The notes: generated from the letters alone by a model not told the origin. Numbered from the stretch's first letter, positions 10,710-22,259 are shown. The stretch: DNA of 64,000 bases from Strongylocentrotus droebachiensis (GCA_035222895.1 JAVYIG010000647.1:207001-271000); one strand, 5' to 3'. Numbers and translations are program-made.

Positions 10710-12690
10710 AAAAATCTTCTTTGTCTTCTCCTTTTTTTCCTATACGTCCTCTTCCTTTTCTCTCCTCTCTCTTATTTTTTTGTTTTGGGGGCCAGCGTTT
10801 AAGGGAGGACCGCCCACACTGCCCCACCCCGGCCCCGGAAGCTCAGGGGTTTAAGGCAATAAATCACCGTCAGATGAGCATCTAAGGGCCCGCCTTAGAG
10901 CCCTAGGTGGAATCCAGGGGGCAGAGCCCCCGAAATCTTAGGGGTTTTATAGGCATTTAATCACGGTCAGATGAGCATATTTTGATACCTCATTATTTTG
11001 TGCCACTGGCAGTTTATAACCATTCTTTCTTTCTTGCTCTCTTTCTTTCTATTTATCTTTAATATACCTGTTAAGTGTGTGGGGAGGGGGGGGGAGCTCG
11101 AGGCTCCTGATCCCCACCGTTCGGCGCGCCCTGACATGTAGGCACCTCAAGAAGCATATTTCTTGCCTGGCTGTAAAATTAGGAATTTGTCATTTTCCAA
11201 CAAACGAATACCAAAAGTATAGGTAATTTACTAAAAAGTGAGGAAAAATCTCGGAAAAATTATGTCATTTTAGCATTATTTGTAAACCACCGTTATGGAA
11301 TTAGAAATAAACCACGTTTGAATTTTATTTCCCCCAAGCCGCCCCCGCCCCCTATCAGTACACCAGTGCCCTCCCCCCCCCCCGCCCCCACCCTCCCCCC
11401 CCCCCTCCGTTACACCTTGTTGGCGGGAAAAAATCGCAACTGATCTCTCCTACCTTTCTTCTTTCTCTTTTTTTGTCTTTCCCTTTCTCTCCTCTTTACC
11501 TTTCCCTTCCCTTCCTTTTCTCTCTTATATGTTGACCGGGGGGGGGGGGGGGCAAGGGCCTTGAAATGTCATGCCCGCAATACGATACAAATCATATAAC
11601 CTGGGCAAAGGCATGGAAAAATCAAGTTTTGGGGATAAAGAGGGAAATTAATGGGATAAAAATATATAAAACAATTGATAAATAGTGAGGCAATGGCGTC
11701 ACAAACTCATAACCGTGTAGTGATTTCCATTGTTCCATAGTTTTTCATATTTAAAAAAAATCATAACTTCCTTATTAGTTATCCGATTTTACTCATTTTT
11801 TTGGCTCTGCTCCTCTTGTTTTTCTGCATCTATTGAAAGCGAATTATTTTGAAGTGGATTTACCCTGTTGGTTATACCACATTCAAGCTTTTCGTAAATA
11901 TACAATATTGCACGATATATTTTCCAAATAAGTAAGGAAGTTAGATTTTCAAGATTTTTAGCTATATATGATACGATTTTGTGACCGGAAGGCATTTGTG
12001 AACGGAGCTTTCATTAGAACTTATGGACCTACCATCTCCAGGCACCCAGAAACTATACAATTTTAGCCAATGAAAATTTTCAAGATTTTCGTTTGTCCAT
12101 GACATCGGAATTCTCAAAACCTCAGGATACCAAACGGAGCTGACCGGACTACAAGCCTAGTTACTGCTCGGAGGGGGGGGGGGCACTTTAAAATTGTGTC
12201 TTGTTGGGGGATAGGGAGCTTGAACACTCTCGGGCCTTGAAGGTTTTCGCGTCATGTAGCGTACAACGGGGTAATGCAATCCCAATATGATTTACTGTTT
12301 GAGTTTTATAATATTTGAAATAATTGATAGTGTTTATATATTACGTACGCTTAAATATATATTGACATAACTCTACGTGTTTGTTTAACGCTGGTTGGAA
12401 AAAATATCTGATGATGGGGGGGGGGGGTGGATGGTAGTATCTTCATTTGTACATTTTGTATTATTTTTTTTCTTCTTTATACTTCTGTTCTTTGTTTGTT
12501 TTTAATATTTGAATGTTTAAGATATGTGTAATTATAAAAATAATAATAATAATAATAATAATACTGTCTTGTTTACCCAGGGTAGCCTCATTAGTATTTA
12601 TGCTGTTCTCCCTGAGGTCCTTGCAATCAAATTATGATAATACGATGTTGGTCATAAAGGTGGCCTATTTTGTTTTACATGGCTGCATGA
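10710..12690. other. TIR-element interior, repeat-rich, no gene seen
   Basis: Contains poly-G/poly-C runs (11085, 11370-11405, 11540, 12170, 12415), CT-rich stretches, an (AAT)n near 12540, and one copy (11135-11330) of a sequence that recurs at 13270-13445 (inverted) and 13898-14062. A segment at about 11995-12110 resembles 57265-57385 (CAATTTTAGCCAATGAAAATTTTCAAGATTTTCG-like, degenerate). Confidence 0.6.
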
Positions 12691-12699
12691 CTGCTAAAG

Positions 12700-13068
12700 T
12701 GTGTGCTACCAGGTGTGGGAGGGGTGAGGGGCCTTGCCCCCCCCCCCCGACAAAAAAGAGAGAGATTAAGGAAGATAAGGGAAAGAGGAGAGAAAGGAAA
12801 GAAAGAAGACAAAGAAGATAAGAAAAGAGGTAAAAGAAGGGGATCGGGGGAGGGAGAAAAGGCCTTGCCTTCCCCTCCAGCCCCCCTTCGCCCCCCAAAA
12901 AAGAGAGGAGGAAGGGAAAGGAAAAGAGGAAAGCTATATGGGAGAGAAAAAAAGAGGAAGAAGAAAAAGAAAAGGGTGAAAAGGAGGGGGAGATCACTTG
13001 CAATTAATCCAGCCAACGACGTGTTGATCGCGGGGCCGAAAGGCCCTTGCCTCACCTCCCCCCTCAGC

Positions 13069-13104
<36 letters not shown>

Positions 13105-14860
13105 AAGGTCGGGGAAGGGAAAGAGGAGAGAAAGTGAAATAAAATAAAGAGGAAGAAGAAAAGAAAAGGGGGAAAAATATGCTTTTGCGCTCCCCCCCCC
13201 CCCCCGAGCGAGACTAAGCGCCATATACACCACTTGACACTACTGGCGTACTCCCCCAAATAAGAATAAAACGAGGTTTATTTCTAATTCGATTTCAGTG
13301 ATTTACAAATGTTGTGAAATGACATAACTTTTAGTAAATTATATTGTTTTATGAGTTTGTTGGAAAATGACGAATTCCCAAAGTTACAGTCAGGCGAGAA
13401 GTATGCTTATTTATAGGTCTACATGTCAAGGCTCGCGGCACAGCGGGACTCGGGGGCATGGGTCCCCCCCACTATTTTGAAAAAGTATATTCAAGAGAAG
13501 TAGGGAGAAAGTAAGAAAAATAAATTGTGACATGCCAGTGTCACAAAATAATGAAGTTTCAAAATGTGATCAACTGACCGTAATTAAATGAAATTTCGGA
13601 GGCTTCACTCTCTTGACCCCACCAAGGGCCCTAAGGCGTGCCCCTGAATGCTTATTTGACCGTTATAAAATGCCTAAAAATCCCTGAGTTTCCAGGGTAT
13701 CAAAATATGCTCATCTGAACGTAATGAATGCCCCGATAGCCCCTGAGTTTCCTGGGGCTCAGCCCCTGGACCCCACGCCAATTAGTGACCTACCCGTGTC
13801 ATTAATAAGGTATCAAAATATGCTCATCTGAACGTAATGAATGCCCATTGCCCCTGAGCTTCCCTAGACTCCACACCAATTTATGTTCCGCGAGCCTTGA
13901 CGTGCAGACCTCAAAATAAGCATATTTCTCGCCTGACTGTAACTTTCGGAATTCGTCATTTTCCAACTCATAAAACAGTATAATTTACTAAAAAATTATG
14001 TCATTTTACAACATTTGTAAATCACTGAAATCGAATAAGAAATGAACCACTTAAGGGGGAGGCTGCCCCCTTCGAATTAGTACGCCAGTGGTGTCTAGTG
14101 GCGTATCTGGCGCTTGGTCTCGTTTGGGGGAGGCGAGATGAGCGCGAAACCATATCTTTTCCCCCTTTTCTTTTCCACTTACTCTTTATTTTCTTTCTCT
14201 TTCTCTCCTCTTTCCCATTCCCTCCCTCCCTTCTTTCCCTTTCTCATCTCTTTCCCTTCCCCTTCCCTTCCTTCTCTCTTTTTAAAGTTTGCTGGGGGGA
14301 GGCAAAGGCCTTTCACCCCCTACCCGAACCACATGTTGTTGGCTGGATTAATTGTATCTGACCCCCGCCCTTCCTTTTCACCTGTTTCTTTGCTTCTTTC
14401 CCTTTTTTGTTCCCTTTAGCTCTCCTCTTTCCTTTTCTCTTCCTACTTTTTTTGTTTTGTCCCCCCCCCCCCCCCTGAGGATCAACAAATTGTTGGCGAG
14501 AAAATCGTAACTGATAATCCTCCTTCATTACTTTTCTTATTCCTTTTCCCCCCTTCCCTTTGACTCCTCTTCTCCTTTGTTTATTTCCCTTTCCTTCCTT
14601 CCTTCTCTCTTTTTGGGGGGAGGGGGGGGGGAGGGGGGCAACAGCCTCGGAGGCAAGGCCCTCAGTCGCCCCCCCCCCCCCCGCCGATATCCTTTTTCCC
14701 TCTTTTCTTTCCTCTTCTTTCTTTCCTTTCTCTCCTCTTTCCCCTTCCCTTCTGTTCCTTCTCTCTCTAGCTTTCTCTCTTTTTTGGCGGGGGAGGGGGG
14801 AGACCCCTTCGGCCCTCCCCCTGGATCCGTGCCTGGCCGTAGGTGTGTCCCCCATCCAAT
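12700..14860. repeat. Large imperfect inverted repeat with purine and pyrimidine arms
   Basis: The left arm (about 12705-13445) and right arm (about 13898-14855) are inverted relatives: a GA-rich block with poly-C runs, GAGCGAGACTAAGCGCCATA, GTACGCCAGT-type ends, then the 11135-type segment. The centre (13560-13880) holds a 109-bp direct duplication of TATCAAAATATGCTCATCTG. Long Lys/Arg or Ser/Phe/Leu frames on both strands follow from the composition. Confidence 0.75.
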
Positions 14861-14940
14861 ATGTACTGACCTGAGCAGTTTTGTAATAGCGAACAGGCCC
14901 CGTACGTACTGAGCTAAGCAGCTTTGTAACAGCGGACTTG
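14840..14940. repeat. Two-copy subterminal direct repeat of about 56 bp
   Basis: GTACTGACCTGAGCAGTTTTGTAATAGCG is followed by a diverged copy reading GTACTGAGCTAAGCAGCTTTGTAACAGCG, close to the right TIR. It is possibly a subterminal binding repeat of the element. Confidence 0.65.
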
Positions 14941-14990
14941 ATTGGTTGTCTTAAAATTCAATTTACGAACGTTCTGCGCATCCGTCTGGC

Positions 14991-15124
14991 AAAGTAACAG
15001 GCGTGTGCTATCGCACCTTGCACGCGCCTGCTAAATAACAGGCGGTGATTGGTCAATTTAGCAGACGTGTGCCGCGTTCCATACGTCTGGGGCACGTGAA
15101 TAAAGTCTCCAACGGCTTTCCATA
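14991..15124 (-). repeat. Right terminal inverted repeat, 134 bp
   Basis: Exact inverted copy of 4249-4382, ending GGCTTTCCATA, directly followed by the CCATAC duplication. Confidence 0.95.
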
Positions 15125-15781
15125 CCATACAGAGTCATTGCAACCGCATCTTTCTTTGGGTTCTATCAGTTGGGAAGAGCAACAGTATACCTGGTGGCGA
15201 TTCTGTCGTACCAGTATGGTCTGTTTCAATGTTTTATCGTTTTCAGAAGGCGCATCTAAATAAGGCATCCGGATACCCATTTGGTAGCATTGAATCTGCC
15301 CTAACATACTCCCAACTGTAGCTTTGCAATCCAGCCTCTCCCAGTCTCCTGCATGATCATGACTACCACCAAAACTACAATGTGCCACGCCGGGCAGAAA
15401 GTCCACATTTAGGCCAATCCTTGTGATGTAGTCTCCAGTATGTGTAAGGAGAATGTATGTTCCTCCATCAAATCTCTTTACTGGATCTACACTTAACTGA
15501 AGGAAACAATGATCTTCTTCTTCTTCAGTCGTATTATTAACTGTGAATGTTTCAGACTGAGCAGGATTCAGTTCGAGAAACTCTGGGTTTGCCGAATCGT
15601 AGAAAGGACGTCTGTTTGCATACTGCAATGTGATCTTAAAACTATCACATGGGTATGGAAAACGAAGATTAACTGACTCTCCCTCTATGGCATTTATAAA
15701 GGAATCACATCTAGTTGACGTTATTAAAGAAACAAAAATGATGGAAGCACTCGGAAGGAAACCTTCTTTAAACCAACACAT
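15125..15781 (-). pseudogene. 5' half of disrupted Ig-like receptor gene (signal peptide, two Ig-like regions)
   Basis: The ATG at 15781 opens a 219-codon frame up to the insertion. Reading on into the TIR adds only 23 foreign residues before a stop at 15053. Residues 1-25 look like a signal peptide (hydrophobic ASIIFVSLI, cleavage near STRC). Residues 26-125 resemble an Ig V-type fold: GESVNL strand, C45, then FDGGTY at 104-109 in the place of the usual D-x-G-x-Y-x-C, but without the final Cys; C92 lies earlier. An N-glycosylation site is at N82. Residues 130-215 form a second Cys-rich Ig-like region ending YCC. Joined to 4242-3931 the product would be 322 residues, a type I membrane receptor. 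Animals often use such receptors in cell recognition or immunity; that role is inferred. Which family is unknown. Confidence 0.8.
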
Positions 15782-16793
15782 TGTGTCTTATGTCAATGCT
15801 AAATGGGAAAAAATAGCATGCAATTGTGCATGCAAATTGTTATTAGGCCTTCCAAACTTGACATTACACTTAATAATAATCTCAAGACTACTATTTATAG
15901 AATACGTTGGTAAAAAATACGGCGAATTAAAAGTAGTGCGAGAAACTCTCTCAAGAAGTGCTTGGTAGTTAGTTGGGATGATGATGGTGATGATTATAAT
16001 CAGGGTAATGTTACGTAGTTCTTCTTCTTTCTCTTCAAGTACAAGGCATATAAGCGCGTCTGGAAATTATCTTTAATTTGATACAGATGAACATTTTAGA
16101 GCTCACAGGTTTTTACTTTCCAAAGTGGTCTAAGATTGAATTCATGAAAGTTTCCACATCTAAACTGTTTTTCTTTCAAGCAAATTGTAGTGGTCTTTGA
16201 ACGAAGTGATGATGGAATAAGAATATCTCCGAATACGATGACAGAGGCAGAACATATCTTGCCGGCACTGATCACTAGCAGTCTTTTAGTTGGAAATCTG
16301 AAAAAATAAGGTAGATTTTCAATTTTAACATAATATTTATATCGAGACCAATTAAGATAATAATAATATTGTGATACTCGAAGCGTCAATACACCATTTC
16401 CCGTTCAAGCTACCAAATCTCGTTTTAAATAACCATGAAGCATTTCTAGTGAGAGCGAGAGAGGGGGTGTGGGCTAAACCTTGTAAATGTGCGAGATATG
16501 AAAAGAAGATTTTTCATATTGCTCCGGTTGTCTCATTTTCGCTCGCTGGACGTATATAGCAGACGACAATCGGCGGATTAGACGACACTTGGTAGTGAAT
16601 TTGAATGTGAGATTGCTTTGCTAAATATAATATACAAGAACATTTTCAATATCTTTAAACTATCATTGATATCTGATAATTAAACAGTTATTAAAATAAG
16701 CCTACCAAACTACATAATACAATGAAATACTTGACTTGAAGTAGGGGAGTTTGATGTGGTGCACAATTGTACCCCTATGTAAATAATCGAATA
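15782..16793. other. Upstream flank of the Ig-like gene; one weak exon candidate
   Basis: No clear promoter element is seen. On the minus strand at about 16297-16096 a TTATTTTTTCAG acceptor is followed by an open stretch of about 67 codons ending in TAA. It shows no recognisable domain, so an exon is possible but unproven. The rest is AT-rich. Confidence 0.3.
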
Positions 16794-16801
16794 GTCCATG
16801 G

Positions 16802-17237
16802 CAGGCGCGTACGCAGGATTTTTTCAAGGGGGGGGTTTTAACATTTATAAATCGGGCCGAAAATTTCGCAACGACTCAGCCAGCCGCTGAATAAGCGGGG
16901 GGGGGGGGGGGGGGGGGGGGGGTGGGGGGGGGGGGGGGGGTAAGAGGACACTTTTTTTTTTTTTTTTTGGTCCCAAAAAAATCGCAACGACTCAGCCGAC
17001 CGCTGAATAAGCGGGGGGGGGGGGGGGGGGGGGGGGGGGGTAAGAGGACACTTTTTTTTTTTTTTTTTTGGTCCCAAAAAAATCGCAACGACTCAGCCGA
17101 CCGCTGAATAAGCGGGGGGGGGGGGGGGGGGGGGGTAAGAGGACACTTTTTTCTTTTTTTTTGTCTCGAAAATTGAAAATTTGACATGTTGCTCCGTTGG
17201 GGGGGGGGTGAGGTCACTTGTTTAGGTCATCCATGGG

Positions 17238-17271
<34 letters not shown>

Positions 17272-17408
17272 AATAATTAAAAAAAAAAAAAAAAAAAAAA
17301 AATCCCAAAGGGGGGGGTTTTAGGGTTTTTTAGGGGGGGGTTTATACACATAAAAATACCAAAGGGGGGGGTTTAACCCCCCAAACACCCCCCCTGCGTA
17401 CGCGCCTG
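16802..17408. mobile_element. hAT-type MITE, 607 bp, poly-G rich
   Basis: Perfect 16-bp inverted ends CAGGCGCGTACGCAGG / CCTGCGTACGCGCCTG with the perfect 8-bp TSD GTCCATGG (16794-16801 and 17409-17416). The interior has three tandem copies of a block containing CGACTCAGCC, GCTGAATAAGCG, a long G-run, TAAGAGGACAC and a T-run. Collapsed or mis-sized homopolymers are likely here. A relative lies at 30528-30907. Confidence 0.9.
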
Positions 17409-17416
17409 GTCCATGG

Positions 17417-18750
17417 TGATCATGAATACTCATGTTTTTGCTTACCTCGGCAAAATGTTTGCTTTTACTAAATGGAAAAATTACGGTGGGGGTTGGATGA
17501 AATGGACATAATGAACCAAGCAGAAGTGATCTATGATAATTCATGCTTCTTATCCTTCGTGTGCTTGACCTATAATCTTACAATTGCTTGGCAAACTGAG
17601 TCCAAAGTTCGACTTGTTTCACATGTGTATTATAGGCAATGGCGAGCTTGCAACCTATTTTGACCAAATTACGGTGGGTGAACTTTCAAAAGTCAATGGG
17701 ACATGAGGGTTCCAATGAAAGAGCTAGTGATAACGTACGTCGGTGGATGTGCTTTTCGTTTAAACAAAAAATGAGTTTTTAACGATTTTTTTTGTGTAAA
17801 ATTCCATAGGCTAACATGTTACGCTGCTGATTCTGACGATAGGGGGTGTTGTCAAATGAGACTAAACGGAGCTATTTGTATTTTTAAAAAGGACTATAGA
17901 CGCAGGTGAATCATTTTTGTTAGCAGACAAAAAATAATAACATACAAAAAAAAAATTGCCAAAATATGTTGTCGAAGAAAAATAAAATGGATATACATCT
18001 TCTATATATTCAACAACGAATGCACAATTGAAAACTGAGATCAATCAATAACATTTAGGGCAAAAGATAATTGGAAAATTCATACTAATCTGTGGGCCAT
18101 TGTGGCCATTTTCTTATTAATATTGCCACTTTTAGTCGTTTATCTAGCAAAGATAGGGCAAAATATTTTAAATAAAAGCGTATTTAATCATGTATATCTT
18201 TTAGAACATTAATGATAATCTACAGTAGGCTTACGGTTACACCATGTGAGAGAGGGGGAGGATTGGGGAGTTCTGAAAAAGGACTGTCGGTAATCTTTCT
18301 TTCTTGAATGTGTGTGTAGTCCTGAAAAGGTGCAATCGTAAGGCCTAAAATAAATACTTGGTGTATTGCCCTTTGCGACCGACCCCAAAATCTGAAAATC
18401 TACGGTCGGCATTTTTAAAAAGCCTACTGTATATCTACATCACCATGCAAGCCGATACTTATAAGCAGCAATTAATGATAATGATTGCATTTATAAGAAT
18501 TTTTTTATGTTTTCTTGCAACAACATTTTAGAATGTGAAAATAAAAAGCATTCACAATGAAAACCGCAGGATAAGATGTATAACAAGCAGGATGTACATG
18601 TACTATGTGGAATCTAGAACAAGGAGCGAAGTTATAGATAATTAATATTACTTGTAATGTAGTAAGAGTAAAATAAGTAAGGCGTTTTAAATAAAGTATA
18701 TTGTACTTGTATCCAAATGTACATGTGCTAGATATATTTCAATATTCCCA
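17417..18750. other. AT-rich intergenic DNA, nothing recognised
   Basis: No domain, splice-supported frame or repeat family was identified. Short frames on both strands appear random. Confidence 0.5.
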
Positions 18751-18754
18751 CCAC

Positions 18755-20300
18755 AATTCTAATGAATTTTAATCAGTTTTCATCTCAGAGTTTCGCCTTG
18801 AATTCGCGAACACTTTGCCAATAACTCACAGTCTGTGACAAGATTTTTCAGTGAAATATCAAACACAGATTTTCCCGAAGCAAAATCAAAGCAAAACATG
18901 CAAATAAAGACAAAAATAATACATATAATGAACATAGTAATAGAGACAAATAGGGACAATGGTTAATTGAATCGATGCAGTAAGTATATACTATGAAATC
19001 TGTTATAATTTAGAAGACATTATTTAGGCGAATTGACGTAATAGGCCTTAAATTTGAATGGTTTTAGCCATATTAAAGGAGCAAAAACAAAATGAATAAA
19101 ACAACACTAAAACATAACTACCAAAATAGAAATACCTACTCGAATTTTAAAAACTGTTGTAATACAGGTTGTTAGTCCAGTCGCAAGATGAAAATCAATG
19201 TCAAGTGTTAATCAATAACTAACTTCCGAAATCAGAGCGTTTCACATTTTACACGACACACAACTCCCCCAAAATTTAGGAAAACAAAATTAACTATGGT
19301 ATCCGTATTAAATCCAATGTGTTTATACGACGTACGGAATCGAGACACTTAATAAACCCTATCACTCGAGAATACAGGTCTTGCCTCATCAAAGTAGGTA
19401 TTCAACTGCTAAAATGGAAGAGGAAGTGCAATACTAGTGCAGTCCTTGTTTATATGGTGTATGTAGTCGTTATCGCTGTTCAGGAACAATTATTGTCAAA
19501 ATTCATGATGGAATGTAACACTCTTCGGTGAGCTGATATCCATTCGCGCGTTGAATATTCAAATGGATAATAGTCTTCACAATGTTTTTCTTAAATAAAA
19601 CGTCTCTTGCTTTATTTGAACGGAGAGCTGATCAAATAAGGAAATGCGAACCATTGGAACAATTTTTGTAACGGGTTTCCAATATTCTGAATTACGAAAT
19701 AACGAGGAAATATCAGTCGATGTTCTAGGCACATGCACCGAAACAAATATCGTTTGAGAAGACCAAATGATTGAATTGAATTTATTAAACAATATACAGT
19801 TGTGTGCATGTAGAATTAAAACAAACGATAGAACATAGAATACATAAAACATACATAATACAAAGCAAATATATGTTCAAGACCACGAAGAAGCAAATTT
19901 CTTTAAAATAGCCCCCCCCCCCCATAAAACAAATTACAGAAAATACGATTGAGTCAACATACACACACACGCACAACACACACACGCACGCACACACATG
20001 CGCGCACTCATGATAGGCCTACAGGTGGAAGAAGGAAGGAGAAGGCACATAATTCCGAAACACAAATTTCTCATACAAAGGGGTTCATAATTGTGAAAAT
20101 TAAACAGGTTTTTTTTTTCGGAATTACTAACTTTCGACAAAACGACGAATGTATTCTATTTCATACCTTGTATGTAGGGCTTTAAAGTAGGACAATTTGA
20201 GATTGCATGAAATTAAGAGTACTATAACCTTTGGCCTTTAACAACAAAGCACATAAACCCCTCAATTGTTTTAAGTATTACAGGCCAATTCGAGAAGGTT
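18755..20300 (+). repeat. Segmental duplicate, copy A
   Basis: Colinear with about 57490-59480. Shared landmarks in order are TTTCGCCTTGAATTCGCGAA, CACAGTCTGTGACAAGATTT, GTTAGTCCAG, AATTCATGATGGAAT, ATCGATGTTCTGGGCACATG-like sequence and TTCATAATTCTGAAAATTAAAC-like sequence. Divergence is substantial, so the event is not recent. Copy B carries a 0.5-kb MITE (58081-58625) that this copy lacks. (CA)n occurs near 19960-20000. No conserved reading frame was found between the copies. Confidence 0.75.
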
Positions 20301-20699
20301 TTTTTTTTTTATTACCGACAAGGTTAATTCTTCAGATAACCAGTATTCTTCAGACAGCCATGGCGAGGAGCAGCTGCTTTTATCCAAGCTGCAGCCCCCT
20401 CTCACATCAAATTATGGGAATTATGAGAATTACCTGATCCAACATAAAGAGAAAGATGATTGATAATATTTTATCCTATATGACATTATTAATTTGTAGA
20501 CATATCTTATGGAAAACTTGTTTAACTATGTTAGCATATAGCATGTGGATCTATGGTAATCTATCTATAAAATATTATCATTATCATCGATACAAACAAA
20601 AAATTAAACTAAATATACATAAACAGCGTCAATACAGGTAGTAAAAATCAATATGATCTTATCAGGCTGAATATAAACCTTGATATATTATGTAGACCT

Positions 20700-20835
20700 G
20701 CTATAGATACACCCATGGTTGGACTATCTTTCATGGAAGATGAAACAATGGACGGCTTAATTTTGCACAGAATGAAACATGGAAAAGCAACTAGGCCTGA
20801 TGACGTAGCAACTGAAATGCTACTCTAATCGTGTA
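20700..20835 (+). mobile_element. RTE-like LINE reverse transcriptase, fragment 1
   Basis: The frame reads ...MKHGKATRPDDVATEML, the start of a non-LTR reverse transcriptase domain (usually K-x-GKA-x-G-x-D-x-I-x-x-E). The family is the one often annotated in invertebrates as endonuclease-reverse transcriptase. The copy is decayed, broken by a stop after EMLL and by the insert at 20836-21100. Confidence 0.7.
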
Positions 20836-21100
20836 TGATAGTAAGTTTTAATATGTTCTTTGTTTTTTGTTCTGTTCTTTTGTTCTCGTTTTCCTGTATG
20901 TGTGTTTTTAGGGGTAGGCTTTTATATAAGGAACTTCCCTCCTTTCTGCCTATCCCAAATGCTCTTATAAATTGCCATTGTATTTGTTATCACTTTCTTG
21001 TGTTTTTTTATATATTTTTTTCTATATATAACTCCATTCTGTATTTGTATGTTTTAAATGTTTTTTATGAAGAGTGTTGAATAAACTTTGAATTGAATTG
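20836..21100 (+). mobile_element. Short retroposed insert with GAATT tail
   Basis: Unrelated sequence ending GAATAAACTTTGAATTGAATTGAATT splits the RT frame. A 3' polyadenylation-like AATAAA followed by (GAATT)n suggests a SINE or truncated LINE tail on the plus strand. Confidence 0.5.
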
Positions 21101-21421
21101 AATTAGAAGATTGGGGCATCACACATCTGAATAGTTTTGCTAACAAAATCTATGACAGTGGAGAAAATCCAAAAGATTTGCGCAAGTCCACCTTTATATA
21201 TTGCTCTCCCCAAAAAGCCAGGTGCTATTAATTGCGAACTGCACAAGATAATTAGTTCGATGAACCACGTCACAAAACTGATACTAAGATTACTCCATGA
21301 AAATTATGAGACTAAGATGAAATATTAGACCAGGGATATCGGAAGTGCAGTATGGATTTTCAGCAGTAGGGGAACTAAGAATGCTATGTTTGCTCTGCAT
21401 GTGCTAACTGAAAGAGCATTG
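21100..21421 (+). mobile_element. RTE-like LINE reverse transcriptase, fragment 2
   Basis: Reads ...YDSGENPKDLRKSTFIYIALPKKPGA and later SSMNHVTKLILRLL, matching the usual order P-x-x-W/L-K-x-x-x-I-x-P-x-PKK and I-S-L-x-x-x-x-x-K-I-x. In-frame stops are present. The frame is then cut by the LTR retrotransposon; across it, with one TSD copy retained, ALEV continues in frame as QKEVC in fragment 3. Confidence 0.75.
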
Positions 21422-21426
21422 GAGGT

Positions 21427-22239
21427 TGTCAGGAAAGAAATTTATTTGTTTCGCTCTCTGGTCTGGAGTGTTCTTTGTTAAGGTCAGGTGAAGATGTTAA
21501 GGTCAGATATTTTCTTTTCAGGCCAAGTTGTATTGTTCCTTATGAATAGGCCTGGGGAAGTCATTAATTCAGTGTACATGTTTTATCTGTTGTTTAGCAC
21601 ACATTTAGGAAGCCTCTTTAGAATACAAGTATTTTCTTTTGTAAAAGGATTTCCTCCCCAAATATTTGTAGTCATGTTTTTAGAATTTACTTAGTAACCG
21701 TAGGGTATATTAAGAGGTGGATTTTCTGCAATCGAGGAGAACCACCTAAGCTATAATAGACTTAACGTCATGTTATAAGTCGGCAATTAAAGTCAATATC
21801 TGAGGGTAATTCCACGTCGGGACGAGAGGCTAGCTCAACTGCCACCCGGTTCTCCATAGCTTTCGTCGGGGGCTAGCTCTTGTCTGGGATCGGGACGCAC
21901 ACCATCGTATCTCAGTCTGCGGAGGCCAAGAATCCGGAGCGACTACCGGGGCCAAGTGGAGCAAAGACACCGTCTGCGGAGGCCAGGGCCAAGTGGACGA
22001 CACGAGCTGTGACCGGCGTCGATGTCAGACGGGAAACTACCCATCCAGAATTATTTTGTTAAAGATAAAGTTTAATTACATACTGTATTATTATTGAAGC
22101 CAAAACAAAGTGTGTGAAACAGGAGAAATGATTGGAAATTAAACATTACAATTTAACTTTAATTAACAAGCTCTATTTCCCTTTATTTTTGTGTGTCCGT
22201 AGCAATAATAAAAAATAAAAAAAAGTCTCTCACGTGACA
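21427..22239 (+). repeat. 5' LTR (813 bp)
   Basis: Starts TGTCAGGAAAG and ends CACGTGACA. Contains an internal near-duplicate of GTCTGCGGAGGCCA around 21915 and 21973. Confidence 0.95.
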
Positions 22240-22242
22240 ATT

Positions 22243-22259
22243 TGGAGGTCCCACCGAGA
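22243..22259 (+). promoter_or_regulatory. Primer-binding site, tRNA-Gln type
   Basis: TGGAGGTCCCACCGAGA lies 3 bp after the LTR. It is complementary to the 3' end (TCTCGGTGGGACCTCCA) expected for an invertebrate tRNA-Gln. The tRNA assignment comes from recall of tRNA sequence, not a search. Confidence 0.75.

Larger units (their letters stand above)
4249..15124. mobile_element. 10.9-kb non-autonomous TIR DNA transposon, superfamily unknown
   Basis: Both ends carry the same 134-bp sequence in inverted orientation (4249-4382 and 14991-15124), starting TATGGAAAGCCGTTGG, with no mismatch seen. The element is flanked by the 6-bp duplication CCATAC and lies inside a coding exon. Just inside the TIRs the two ends again share CCAGACGGATGC before diverging. 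No transposase-like reading frame was found; the interior is low-complexity, satellite and nested-element DNA. Among known groups, Polinton/Maverick and Dada elements make 6-bp duplications. The ends here do not start with AG as Polintons do, and no Polinton genes are present, so the class stays open. Perfect TIRs and an intact TSD imply a recent insertion. Confidence 0.85.

Noticed and set aside
12513..14912. Several 100-194 codon frames in poly-purine/pyrimidine DNA
   Set aside because: Low-complexity products in all frames, mirrored in the inverted copy; no domain or splice support.
4249..15124. Polinton/Maverick or endogenous virus interpretation
   Set aside because: TSD length fits, but the ends do not start with AG, the length is short and no polymerase, integrase, ATPase or capsid frame is present.
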